Origin: Eubacterium sp.
GTDB taxonomy: Bacteria; Bacillota; Clostridia; Lachnospirales; CAG-274
DNA: 9,810 bases
Reading direction: 5' to 3'
NCBI GenBank assembly: GCA_020859645.1
Contig: JAJBVU010000180.1
Coordinates: 6,190 to 15,999 of the forward strand
Part shown: one piece after another, positions 1 to 5,608 of the stretch
Position numbering within the stretch: position 1 is the stretch's first letter
Layout of the letters: each line of letters begins with the position of its first letter
Position numbers and translations under genes: made by a program
The notes under the pieces: generated by a model
The model's database searches: none
Told to the model about the DNA's origin: nothing
The model's input: the letters and a program-made list of their open reading frames with translations, nothing else

Positions 1-33
1 TCTGAAAATTTTATTTTTAAAGCACTTGTTTTT

Positions 34-36
34 TGA
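34..36 (+). other. In-frame TGA within the apparent signal-peptide coding region
   Basis: Codons 1-33 in the frame of the surface-protein gene read SENFIFKALVF, followed by TGA, then GTG and the hydrophobic run VFFIFLFVLTG. Read as one segment, a lysine-bearing n-region, a long hydrophobic core and an ANTFAA cleavage region make a complete signal peptide with the stop inside its core. Two T6 runs (29-34 and 40-45) flank the site. The stop itself is seen directly; that it interrupts a once-continuous gene is an inference. Confidence 0.6.
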
Positions 37-2199
37 GTGTTTTTTATATTTCTTTTCGTATTAACAGGTGCAAATACCTTCGCTGCAGGCACAAAGCTTT
101 CGGCTTCAGCCGAAACAGCTGAAAAAGGCGATATATTATCAAGCAATACACTGACCATTACTCTAAGCAAGGCTGAGGTTAATATTTTAAAGGATTCCAT
201 GACTCTGACTCTTGACGGAGCAGCATGGAGCGGATATAGCGAAAGCGGAACCCTTGCTTCCGACATAGAATATAAAAAAATCTCCGATACTCAATTGGAA
301 ATACATATAACCCCTACGGAAAAAATGCTCGAAAGCGGCTGCAGTGTTTCCGTTCCTCTTAAATGTACAGTTACAAAAAATCAGGCGCAAATTGCCGTTA
401 CCGTAAGCTACGGCGCAGACGGCTATACAAATGCCAGACAGGTTTTTGCAAAATGCTCCTACACAAGAGCCTATTTAAGCGGAAGCACCTTTGCCAGAAG
501 CGTAGGAACCGAAGTCACTGCCGACAGTACTGCAAAAAAGACGTATAATAATCTCGTAATTTCCGTAATAGCTTCAGACGTAATGAAAACAAAAAACAAC
601 ATTACCGTCACTCTCGAAGGTATGAAGTGGAGCCGACTGAAAAAAACAGGCAGTGTAAAAAACAACGCCTATATAAGTATGTCTTATAAAAAAATCGATG
701 ATACAACAATTTTAATAGAACAAAGCAATATTACCGACAGTATGATTTACTCAGGCTACACAATAACCATTCCATTAACAGGTACAATTACGGGAACAGG
801 TGAGCATAAGGCAATTGTAGACTTCGGCTGTGATGACATACCCCAATGTCAGGTTGTTTTCGGCTATTGTAATGACGGCGATATTTCCATAACCTCCTCT
901 TCTTACAACGAGGTCAACAACGCAGGCAAAATTGACGATATTGTTATAACAGACTCTACAACCCAAAGCTTTAAAAGCGGCACAAAATTCACACTTACAA
1001 TTCAGCAGGCATACAGCTTTTATCAGGCGCCCGGCATAGAAGGAACAGGCAAGTTTGCCGACAAATGCTCCGCCGCTCTTTCAACAGCTAACAGCGCCCA
1101 GTGTATAATTACTTTAACCTCCGCTGTATCCTCCGGCGAAACGGGAACAATTGTTTTAAGCAACGTTATTATAGAAAAATCATCCTCAACAATCCCCAAG
1201 TCGGAAAGCATTACTGCGGCTTTAACTGCCTCCGGATGGAAGGAATATTCTTCCGAAGCGCCTATTGCAAAATACTCCGCAGACGCAGCTTCCTCCGTGC
1301 CTTTGAGAATGACCTCGTCTAATATAAATGCCGGTGCAAACGAATATGCAAAGCTCGGTACAGTTACCTTTACAGACAATGACGGCGACAGAAGCTATAA
1401 GTCAGGTGATAAAATCGTAATGACCTTCGACAACGGTTTTTACTGGTTTACTGACGGATCCCCGGCATCTCTTAAAACAACAGGTAAATTCCAAGACGCC
1501 TGTGAATTTCAATTTAACCCTGACAACAAAACCGAAGCGTATATTATTTTCACAAAAAATGTTTCCTCTCAAAATATAGGAACCATTGCCGTAAATAATA
1601 TTCAGCTTACAAGAGATTCAAACAGTTATTTTAAAACCCTTAATATGACGACTTATTTGGAAAGCGACCCTAATTCGGCAAACACCATTCAGGTAGGAAA
1701 GTACAGCGCCACAACTGTAGGTCAGCTTACATCAACCACTTCAGCCGCCGCAACGGAAGCCGCTGTTGAAGCTACAACTGAAAGCGCCCAAGAAAAGGGC
1801 TCATCCGTTAAAGCCGAGGTTAAATTTATTATAGGCAGCACTTCATATTCCGTAAACGGCACCAACCTTGAGCTTAATGCTGCGCCTTACATTAAAGACG
1901 GCTATACAATGCTCCCCGTCAGAATTTTGGCTAATTTAGCCGGCATAACCGACGACAACATAGAATATTCAAGCGGAACCGCTGTCTTTAAATTCGGCGG
2001 CGCTCCCCTTCTTGAAATTACCGCAGGGGAACCAACCTTTACCCTCGGCGGCGCCGAAACTGAGCTTTCAACCTCAGCCGAAATCCTCAACGGCACAATG
2101 TTCCTGCCTATGAGAGACTTAATTACCGCCTTGGGCATTCCCGACGAAAATATTTCCTTCGACAGCGAAACAAAAACCGTCACAATAACTCAGGGCTAA
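37..2199 (+). CDS. Secreted multi-domain surface protein with C-terminal stalk (Cu amine oxidase N-type) domain; signal peptide apparently interrupted
   Basis: The product is an exported protein of unknown binding or structural role, probably at the cell surface. From the GTG at 37 the first residues form a hydrophobic stretch ending in an ANTFAAG-type signal peptidase site near residues 16-17. It lacks the usual basic N-terminus, and no Shine-Dalgarno site precedes the GTG. The same frame is open back to position 1 except for a TGA at 34-36. Residues about 18-140 and 148-278 are diverged copies of one beta-rich module (shared TLDGAAWS/TLEGMKWS and YKKISD/YKKIDD). Residues about 283-415 and 424-556 are copies of a second module (SFKSGTKF/SYKSGDKI, GTGKF/TTGKF, GTIVLSNV/GTIAVNNI). 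A Thr/Ser/Ala/Glu linker spans 557-593. Residues 594-718 carry two half-repeats (MLPVRILANLAGI, FLPMRDLITALGI) typical of the stalk domain found in clostridial exported proteins. No LPXTG motif or C-terminal membrane anchor is visible. The stop is TAA. The reading frame is certain; the functional start and the biological role are not. Confidence 0.85.
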   Translation: MFFIFLFVLTGANTFAAGTKLSASAETAEKGDILSSNTLTITLSKAEVNILKDSMTLTLDGAAWSGYSESGTLASDIEYKKISDTQLEIHITPTEKMLESGCSVSVPLKCTVTKNQAQIAVTVSYGADGYTNARQVFAKCSYTRAYLSGSTFARSVGTEVTADSTAKKTYNNLVISVIASDVMKTKNNITVTLEGMKWSRLKKTGSVKNNAYISMSYKKIDDTTILIEQSNITDSMIYSGYTITIPLTGTITGTGEHKAIVDFGCDDIPQCQVVFGYCNDGDISITSSSYNEVNNAGKIDDIVITDSTTQSFKSGTKFTLTIQQAYSFYQAPGIEGTGKFADKCSAALSTANSAQCIITLTSAVSSGETGTIVLSNVIIEKSSSTIPKSESITAALTASGWKEYSSEAPIAKYSADAASSVPLRMTSSNINAGANEYAKLGTVTFTDNDGDRSYKSGDKIVMTFDNGFYWFTDGSPASLKTTGKFQDACEFQFNPDNKTEAYIIFTKNVSSQNIGTIAVNNIQLTRDSNSYFKTLNMTTYLESDPNSANTIQVGKYSATTVGQLTSTTSAAATEAAVEATTESAQEKGSSVKAEVKFIIGSTSYSVNGTNLELNAAPYIKDGYTMLPVRILANLAGITDDNIEYSSGTAVFKFGGAPLLEITAGEPTFTLGGAETELSTSAEILNGTMFLPMRDLITALGIPDENISFDSETKTVTITQG

Positions 2200-2233
2200 A
2201 CCAAAACCGACACAGAAAAAATAATCTCACTTC

Positions 2234-2272
2234 AAAAAGGGGTGCAGTCACAATCAGCTGCACCCCCTTTTT
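2234..2272. terminator. Strong intrinsic terminator, probably bidirectional
   Basis: A nine-base-pair stem, GGGGTGCAG (2239-2247) with CTGCACCCC (2258-2266), encloses a ten-base loop. It is flanked by AAAAA (2234-2238) on the left and TTTTT (2268-2272) on the right. On the + strand the U-tract follows the stem 35 nt after the surface-protein stop codon. The complementary A-tract on the other side supplies a U-tract for - strand transcripts. It can therefore also stop transcription from the convergent gene that ends at 2526, although that gene lies about 250 nt away. Confidence 0.9.
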
Positions 2273-2525
2273 ACATTTTATTATAACCTAAATTTGAAAT
2301 ACGTCTTGTCTTAAACCAATAATACCTCAAGACGGTTTTATCATCTGCTATATCCTCATCAAAAAAGAAATAGAGAATTCTCTGTCTCCGAAAAATCTTC
2401 CCGCCGCAAGAAACAAATTTAGCCCCGTTTATTCATAACATACAAATGCGGCTGCTTATTTATACAGTACTAATACCGCTCACAGCTTGCCCTTGCGCCA
2501 AATTAAATATTAATTTATAACAGCC
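2273..2525. other. Intergenic region without a convincing gene
   Basis: This AT-rich stretch lies between the shared terminator and the end of the convergent - strand gene. I see no tRNA, ribosomal RNA or well-supported reading frame. It contains a weak seven-base-pair hairpin, CGTCTTG (2302-2308) with CAAGACG (2328-2334), with a 19-base loop, and a 12-base palindrome, AGAGAATTCTCT (2372-2383). Neither has a matching functional context. If the - strand gene has no closer terminator, this region is its 3' untranslated region. Confidence 0.6.
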
Positions 2526-3428
2526 TTATATATTAGCTTCATAATAAATTGCTATAGGATGTATGACGCAAAGATTATTTTCATTTGTCGGAAGTATATT
2601 TCTCAGCACTTCATTTGCTGTAAATTGCAATGTAGCAAAGACATTTTTATCATCATTTGGATTAGCATCTTCCCCTATTATATTTGTAATCATTCCGACA
2701 CAGGTAATTTCACCGCCGTATTTGAAGCCCAAATCTACCGGGTCAACCCTAAAATATTTTGTATCTAACGGAATTAAATATCCGTCATTTGAAATAAGCA
2801 TACGGTTATATGGTATCAATGTTCTTAATGCCTTAATAACTGTTGCAATATCGTCATACTCCTTATTATTAACAGCTATAGTTTTATATATTTCAGCTTC
2901 ACTTGACAGCTCACCGCAATATTTTTCGTTTCTTTTTTCTGTATAAGCTTCCATTTGCTCCGCTGTATTTTTTTTAATAAAATCTATAATACCGTCTTTC
3001 CTAAATAACCCTTCAAAGTAGTCAAAATCAATAAAATCAAATATTCGTGTCATTTCAATATAATTACCGGTACAATTACCGGTATCATCAGCACTCTGAT
3101 CTCCATTAGCAATTTTCGTCGGACTAATATAGCTGTATGCAATATCAAAAGCCGCATCATGAATTGTCTTTTTAATAATTTCATGAGAAGTTGACGTTGA
3201 AGAGCTGCCCGCCTCAAATTCTATACTGCCCTTTAAATCCGCTTCCGCTCTCAGAAGTCTTATAATAGATCCTCCGAATTCTAAACCAACATCAGCTGCC
3301 CCCTTTAAATTATCTGAATCTGTTTTACCGGTTGATTTCTCATTAGATAATGACTCTATTAATCCTTGTTCAGACTGTGCTATAATGGATTTTACTATGT
3401 CTGTATCAAGATATAAAAACTGTTTCAT
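2526..3428 (-). CDS. Hypothetical protein resembling the DUF6414 group; AT-rich, no known function
   Basis: This 300-residue protein has no signal peptide and no clear transmembrane segment, so it is probably cytoplasmic. It opens with FLYLDTDIVKSIIAQSEQGL, the kind of start I associate with DUF6414 proteins. A glycine-containing stretch follows (about 42-75), then a Ser/Thr-rich segment (75-81) and IIKKTIHDAAFDIAYSYI (84-101). The C-terminal half is mixed alpha/beta, with conserved-looking patches near residues 203-232 (IPYNRMLI, GYLIPLD, YFRVDP) and 239-252 (GEITCVGMITNIIG). No catalytic motif is recognisable. The ATG at 3428 follows an AAGGAG site by seven bases, which supports the start. 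Sampled 60-base segments are about 30-35% GC, against roughly 42-57% in the methyltransferase gene just upstream; this suggests a different origin. It is 96 nt downstream of that gene and may have its own promoter. Family assignment is from memory of sequence style and is tentative; the gene itself is well supported. Confidence 0.8.
   Translation of the reverse strand: MKQFLYLDTDIVKSIIAQSEQGLIESLSNEKSTGKTDSDNLKGAADVGLEFGGSIIRLLRAEADLKGSIEFEAGSSSTSTSHEIIKKTIHDAAFDIAYSYISPTKIANGDQSADDTGNCTGNYIEMTRIFDFIDFDYFEGLFRKDGIIDFIKKNTAEQMEAYTEKRNEKYCGELSSEAEIYKTIAVNNKEYDDIATVIKALRTLIPYNRMLISNDGYLIPLDTKYFRVDPVDLGFKYGGEITCVGMITNIIGEDANPNDDKNVFATLQFTANEVLRNILPTNENNLCVIHPIAIYYEANI
3062..3085 (-). repeat. 12-bp tandem duplication inside the DUF6414-like gene
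   Basis: AATTACCGGTAC (3062-3073) is followed directly by AATTACCGGTAT (3074-3085), a near-perfect 12-base tandem repeat. It keeps the frame and encodes the duplicated tetrapeptide TGNC/TGNY around residues 116-123, in a polar, loop-like segment. Confidence 0.8.
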
Positions 3429-3435
3429 ATATTTT

Positions 3436-3441
3436 CTCCTT
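3436..3441 (-). promoter_or_regulatory. Ribosome binding site of the DUF6414-like gene
   Basis: On the - strand this reads AAGGAG and ends seven bases before the ATG at 3428. It fixes that start codon. Confidence 0.8.
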
Positions 3442-3455
3442 TTGCTTTAAAAATT

Positions 3456-3485
3456 TCTATATTTTCATCTTTTCAATATTAACAA
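3456..3485 (-). promoter_or_regulatory. Possible sigma-70-type promoter for the DUF6414-like gene
   Basis: On the - strand TTGTTA (3485-3480) and TATAGA (3461-3456) are separated by 18 bases in the 96-nt gap after the methyltransferase gene. The -10 element ends about 28 nt before the start codon. Both elements are imperfect and the region is AT-rich, so a chance match is possible. If real, the gene can be transcribed apart from the topoisomerase operon. Confidence 0.35.
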
Positions 3486-3524
3486 AAATAATTTCGTCTT
3501 TCTCACAAAGCTCTGCCTGCGCAT

Positions 3525-4895
3525 TTATGATATTGTCATTTGTTGGGACAAATAAACAACCGTCTCAACATGTGGAGTATGAGGGAACATATCCACACAG
3601 GTCATTATTTTGGGGACATAGTTATGGTTTTTAAGCAGAAGCAGGTCACGGGTCAGTGAAGTGGGCTTACAGGAAACATAGATTAAATGGGGCGAGTTGA
3701 AGTTTCGGCAGATTTTCTCGAGGGCTTTGGGGTGGAGACCTTCACGTGGCGGGTCGAGAATAATAAGATCGGGAGAGCCTGTCAAAGCGTCAGCTCCTTT
3801 TAGGACATCGTCGGCGATGAAGGTGCAGTTAGTTATGTTGTTAAGGGCGGCGTTGGTTTTTGCTGCGGCGACAGCCTCCTCCACAATTTCTATGCCGATC
3901 ACCTTTTCGGCGGTGCGGCTCATAAGCTGGGCAATTGTGCCTGTTCCGCAGTAAAGGTCAAAGACGTATTTGGGGTTAAGAGCCTTTGCGAGGTCTGCCA
4001 CAGTTTGGTAGAGAACCTCCGCTCCTGCTGAATTTGTCTGGAAAAACGAAAAAACCGAAATTTTGAAGGTAAGCCCCAAAAGCTTCTCATAAATATAGTC
4101 TCTTCCGAAAAGATTGTTTATTGTGTCGGCTTTCACAACGTCCGCAACACCGTCGTTTATAATATGAAGAACCCCCGCAATACTGCCCTCCAAGGGCAAA
4201 GCTAAAATTTTTTCACACCAAGGTGCAAGTTCTGTCTCAATTTGAGAGGTGGTGATTAAAGCCACGAGAATTTCCCCCGTAAAAGCTGCTCTTCTCACAA
4301 GCAGGTGACGCAAAGCCCCCTCTTTTCTCATTTTGTGGTAAAACCTCTCGTCTGTACCCTTAAAAAAGTCAAGAGTTTCCCTTAAAATTTTCGTTATGTC
4401 CGGGTGAACAAGCTTACACTCAGAAGCGTCCGCAACCTCGTAGAAGCTGCCCCTTTTTCTCATACCCAAAGCAAGCTCCCCCTGAAGCCCTGTGTCTCCG
4501 AAGGAAAACTCCATTTTGTTTCTGTATTCGTTTGCGGAAGGACTTGCCTTAATGCCCTTAAAGTCAAAGCCCTCTATTCCTGCATCCCTCATAAGCTTTA
4601 AAACAGTGTTTTTCTTAAGCTCAAGCTGCTTTTCATAGGGCATTGTTCTGAATGTGCAGCCGCCGCAGCTGCCGAAAGCCGGGCAGTCTGAGGGTATTTC
4701 GTAATCGGCTTTTTCCTCCACAGTAAAGGAATTTGTTATATATCTGCCCTTCTTTTTAAGCAGATTACAGCGGACGGTCTGCCCCGGCAGGGCAAAGGGA
4801 ATTTCCGCCTTTAAGCCGTTATATTTTGCCGTTCCCTTGTTGGGAAACTTATAATCCTCTATTTTAAGCTGTACGTTTTCTATTCTTTTTGCCAT
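3525..4895 (-). CDS. rlmD: 23S rRNA (uracil-5-)-methyltransferase, RlmD/RlmCD (RumA) family
   Basis: The enzyme transfers a methyl group from S-adenosylmethionine to C5 of uridine in 23S rRNA; the family targets U1939 in E. coli, and in some Firmicutes both U747 and U1939. Residues about 1-60 form a TRAM-like RNA-binding domain. Cys71, Cys77, Cys80 and Cys160 match the RumA iron-sulphur cluster pattern (DCPAFGSCGGC, then SEC). FFQTNS (284-289), the SAM-binding loop VFDLYCGTGTIAQ (311-323), DPPREGL (381-387), the nucleophilic Cys409 in YVSCKPTSLTRD, and Glu444 in PHVETVVYL complete the active site. At 456 residues the length is normal. The ATG at 4895 follows AAGGAG (4907-4902) by six bases. 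It lies 23 nt after the phosphoesterase gene and ends the compact four-gene operon. Target specificity (single or dual site) cannot be read from sequence alone. Confidence 0.93.
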   Translation of the reverse strand: MAKRIENVQLKIEDYKFPNKGTAKYNGLKAEIPFALPGQTVRCNLLKKKGRYITNSFTVEEKADYEIPSDCPAFGSCGGCTFRTMPYEKQLELKKNTVLKLMRDAGIEGFDFKGIKASPSANEYRNKMEFSFGDTGLQGELALGMRKRGSFYEVADASECKLVHPDITKILRETLDFFKGTDERFYHKMRKEGALRHLLVRRAAFTGEILVALITTSQIETELAPWCEKILALPLEGSIAGVLHIINDGVADVVKADTINNLFGRDYIYEKLLGLTFKISVFSFFQTNSAGAEVLYQTVADLAKALNPKYVFDLYCGTGTIAQLMSRTAEKVIGIEIVEEAVAAAKTNAALNNITNCTFIADDVLKGADALTGSPDLIILDPPREGLHPKALEKICRNFNSPHLIYVSCKPTSLTRDLLLLKNHNYVPKIMTCVDMFPHTPHVETVVYLSQQMTIS

Positions 4896-4901
4896 TTCTT
4901 T

Positions 4902-4907
4902 CTCCTT
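4902..4907 (-). promoter_or_regulatory. Ribosome binding site of the rRNA methyltransferase
   Basis: AAGGAG on the - strand lies six bases before the ATG at 4895, in the 23-nt gap after the phosphoesterase stop codon. It supports both the start and operon-style spacing. Confidence 0.8.
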
Positions 4908-4918
4908 TTGGTTAATAT

Positions 4919-5608
4919 TTATAAACCTTTCAATTCAAGACGCTTTAATATACCCTCCCGGTTTATGCTTTGGTGGGTTAAATATATTCTGTAAATTTGT
5001 TCAATAAGATTGGGGTCGGCTTTAAGAGAAACCGCCGCTTCTTCCGCAGTTTTACCCTTTTCTATAAATTTAACGGTTTTGTCAATGAGCCTGTCAAGCT
5101 TCTTTATTTCCCCCTGTTTTAAGACCTTTTGAGGTGCTTTTTCTAAGTCGAGCCTTTCGGTCTTATATGTGCGGCTTTGGGGAAACAATGTCAAAATCAT
5201 TATTGTCAGGGGCAAATTAAAGCGTTTTCTTCCGCAGCCTCCGCTGTTTAAAAAGACAGTGCCTTCCGCTTCCGTTATTTCAAATTTGTGAGAATGACCG
5301 CAGATTACAAAATCAGTGCAGGATAAGTCTTTTTTTATTTGCTTTTTGTTGTGAATAACATAGAAGCTGAAGCCGAAAAGCTCAACATCAAGACTTTCCG
5401 GCAATTCTTCAGCCCAATTTCCGTCTGTGTTGCCCCTTACCGCATAGGTTTCGGCAATTTTATTAAGCTCAGCCAAAATTTCGGGTCTGCCTATATCCCC
5501 GGCATGAAAAATATATTCGCAGTCCTTTATATATTCCTTAACATCATCTCTCAAAATTCCATGAGTGTCGGAAATAAGTGCAATTTTGTGTTCTTCCAAA
5601 TTACTCAC
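4919..5608 (-). CDS. YfcE/MJ0936-type metallophosphoesterase with a C-terminal helical extension
   Basis: This is a calcineurin-like, two-metal phosphodiesterase or phosphatase of the YfcE/MJ0936 branch. The metal-ligand motifs appear in order: SDTHG (Asp14, His16), HAGDIG (Asp38), RGNTDG (Asn60), VIHN (His86) and CGHSH (His105, His107). The natural substrate of this branch is generally unresolved; cyclic or linear phosphodiesters are candidates. The catalytic domain ends near residue 153. About 75 further residues, charged and probably helical (KLDRLIDKTVKFIEKGKTAE, then IEQIYRIYLTHQSINREGIL), are not part of ordinary YfcE proteins and may bind a partner or nucleic acid. The GTG at 5608 overlaps the end of parC by eight bases. 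A TTG at 5599 is also possible: GGGTGA precedes it at better spacing, giving a product three residues shorter. Either start keeps every metal ligand. Position in the operon implies co-expression with topoisomerase IV, with no known mechanistic link. Confidence 0.88.
   Translation of the reverse strand: MSNLEEHKIALISDTHGILRDDVKEYIKDCEYIFHAGDIGRPEILAELNKIAETYAVRGNTDGNWAEELPESLDVELFGFSFYVIHNKKQIKKDLSCTDFVICGHSHKFEITEAEGTVFLNSGGCGRKRFNLPLTIMILTLFPQSRTYKTERLDLEKAPQKVLKQGEIKKLDRLIDKTVKFIEKGKTAEEAAVSLKADPNLIEQIYRIYLTHQSINREGILKRLELKGL

Noticed and set aside
34..36. Selenocysteine or genome-wide TGA recoding
   Set aside because: All other long frames lack internal TGA and use TGG for tryptophan. The position is inside a leader peptide where selenocysteine has no role, and no selenoprotein family is recognisable.
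1023..1379. 118-codon - strand frame inside the surface-protein gene
   Set aside because: Antisense to a gene with clear repeated modules; its Ala/Val/Glu-rich composition is what the reverse complement of Ser/Thr/Ala-rich coding produces.
2302..2334. Weak hairpin as a terminator for the - strand gene
   Set aside because: Only seven base pairs with a 19-base loop, and no continuous U-tract on the - strand side; the hairpin at 2234-2272 is far stronger.
2372..2383. Perfect 12-base palindrome AGAGAATTCTCT as a possible operator
   Set aside because: No promoter lies next to it and there is no second copy in the window; a palindrome of this length in an intergenic stretch is compatible with chance.
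2446..2520. 24-codon + strand frame reading MRLLIYTVLIPLTACPCAKL, resembling a lipoprotein leader
   Set aside because: No ribosome binding site, no promoter and only four residues beyond those quoted; such a short hydrophobic frame is expected by chance in AT-rich DNA.
2563..2946. 127-codon + strand frame opposite the DUF6414-like gene, with a hydrophobic start
   Set aside because: It lies wholly antisense to a gene with a good ribosome binding site and coherent protein sequence. No ribosome binding site precedes it, and its hydrophobicity mirrors the opposite strand.
3429..3524. Possible terminator after the rRNA methyltransferase gene
   Set aside because: The gap contains only a four-base-pair CTTT/AAAG stem and no usable U-tract directly after it; read-through into the DUF6414-like gene cannot be excluded.
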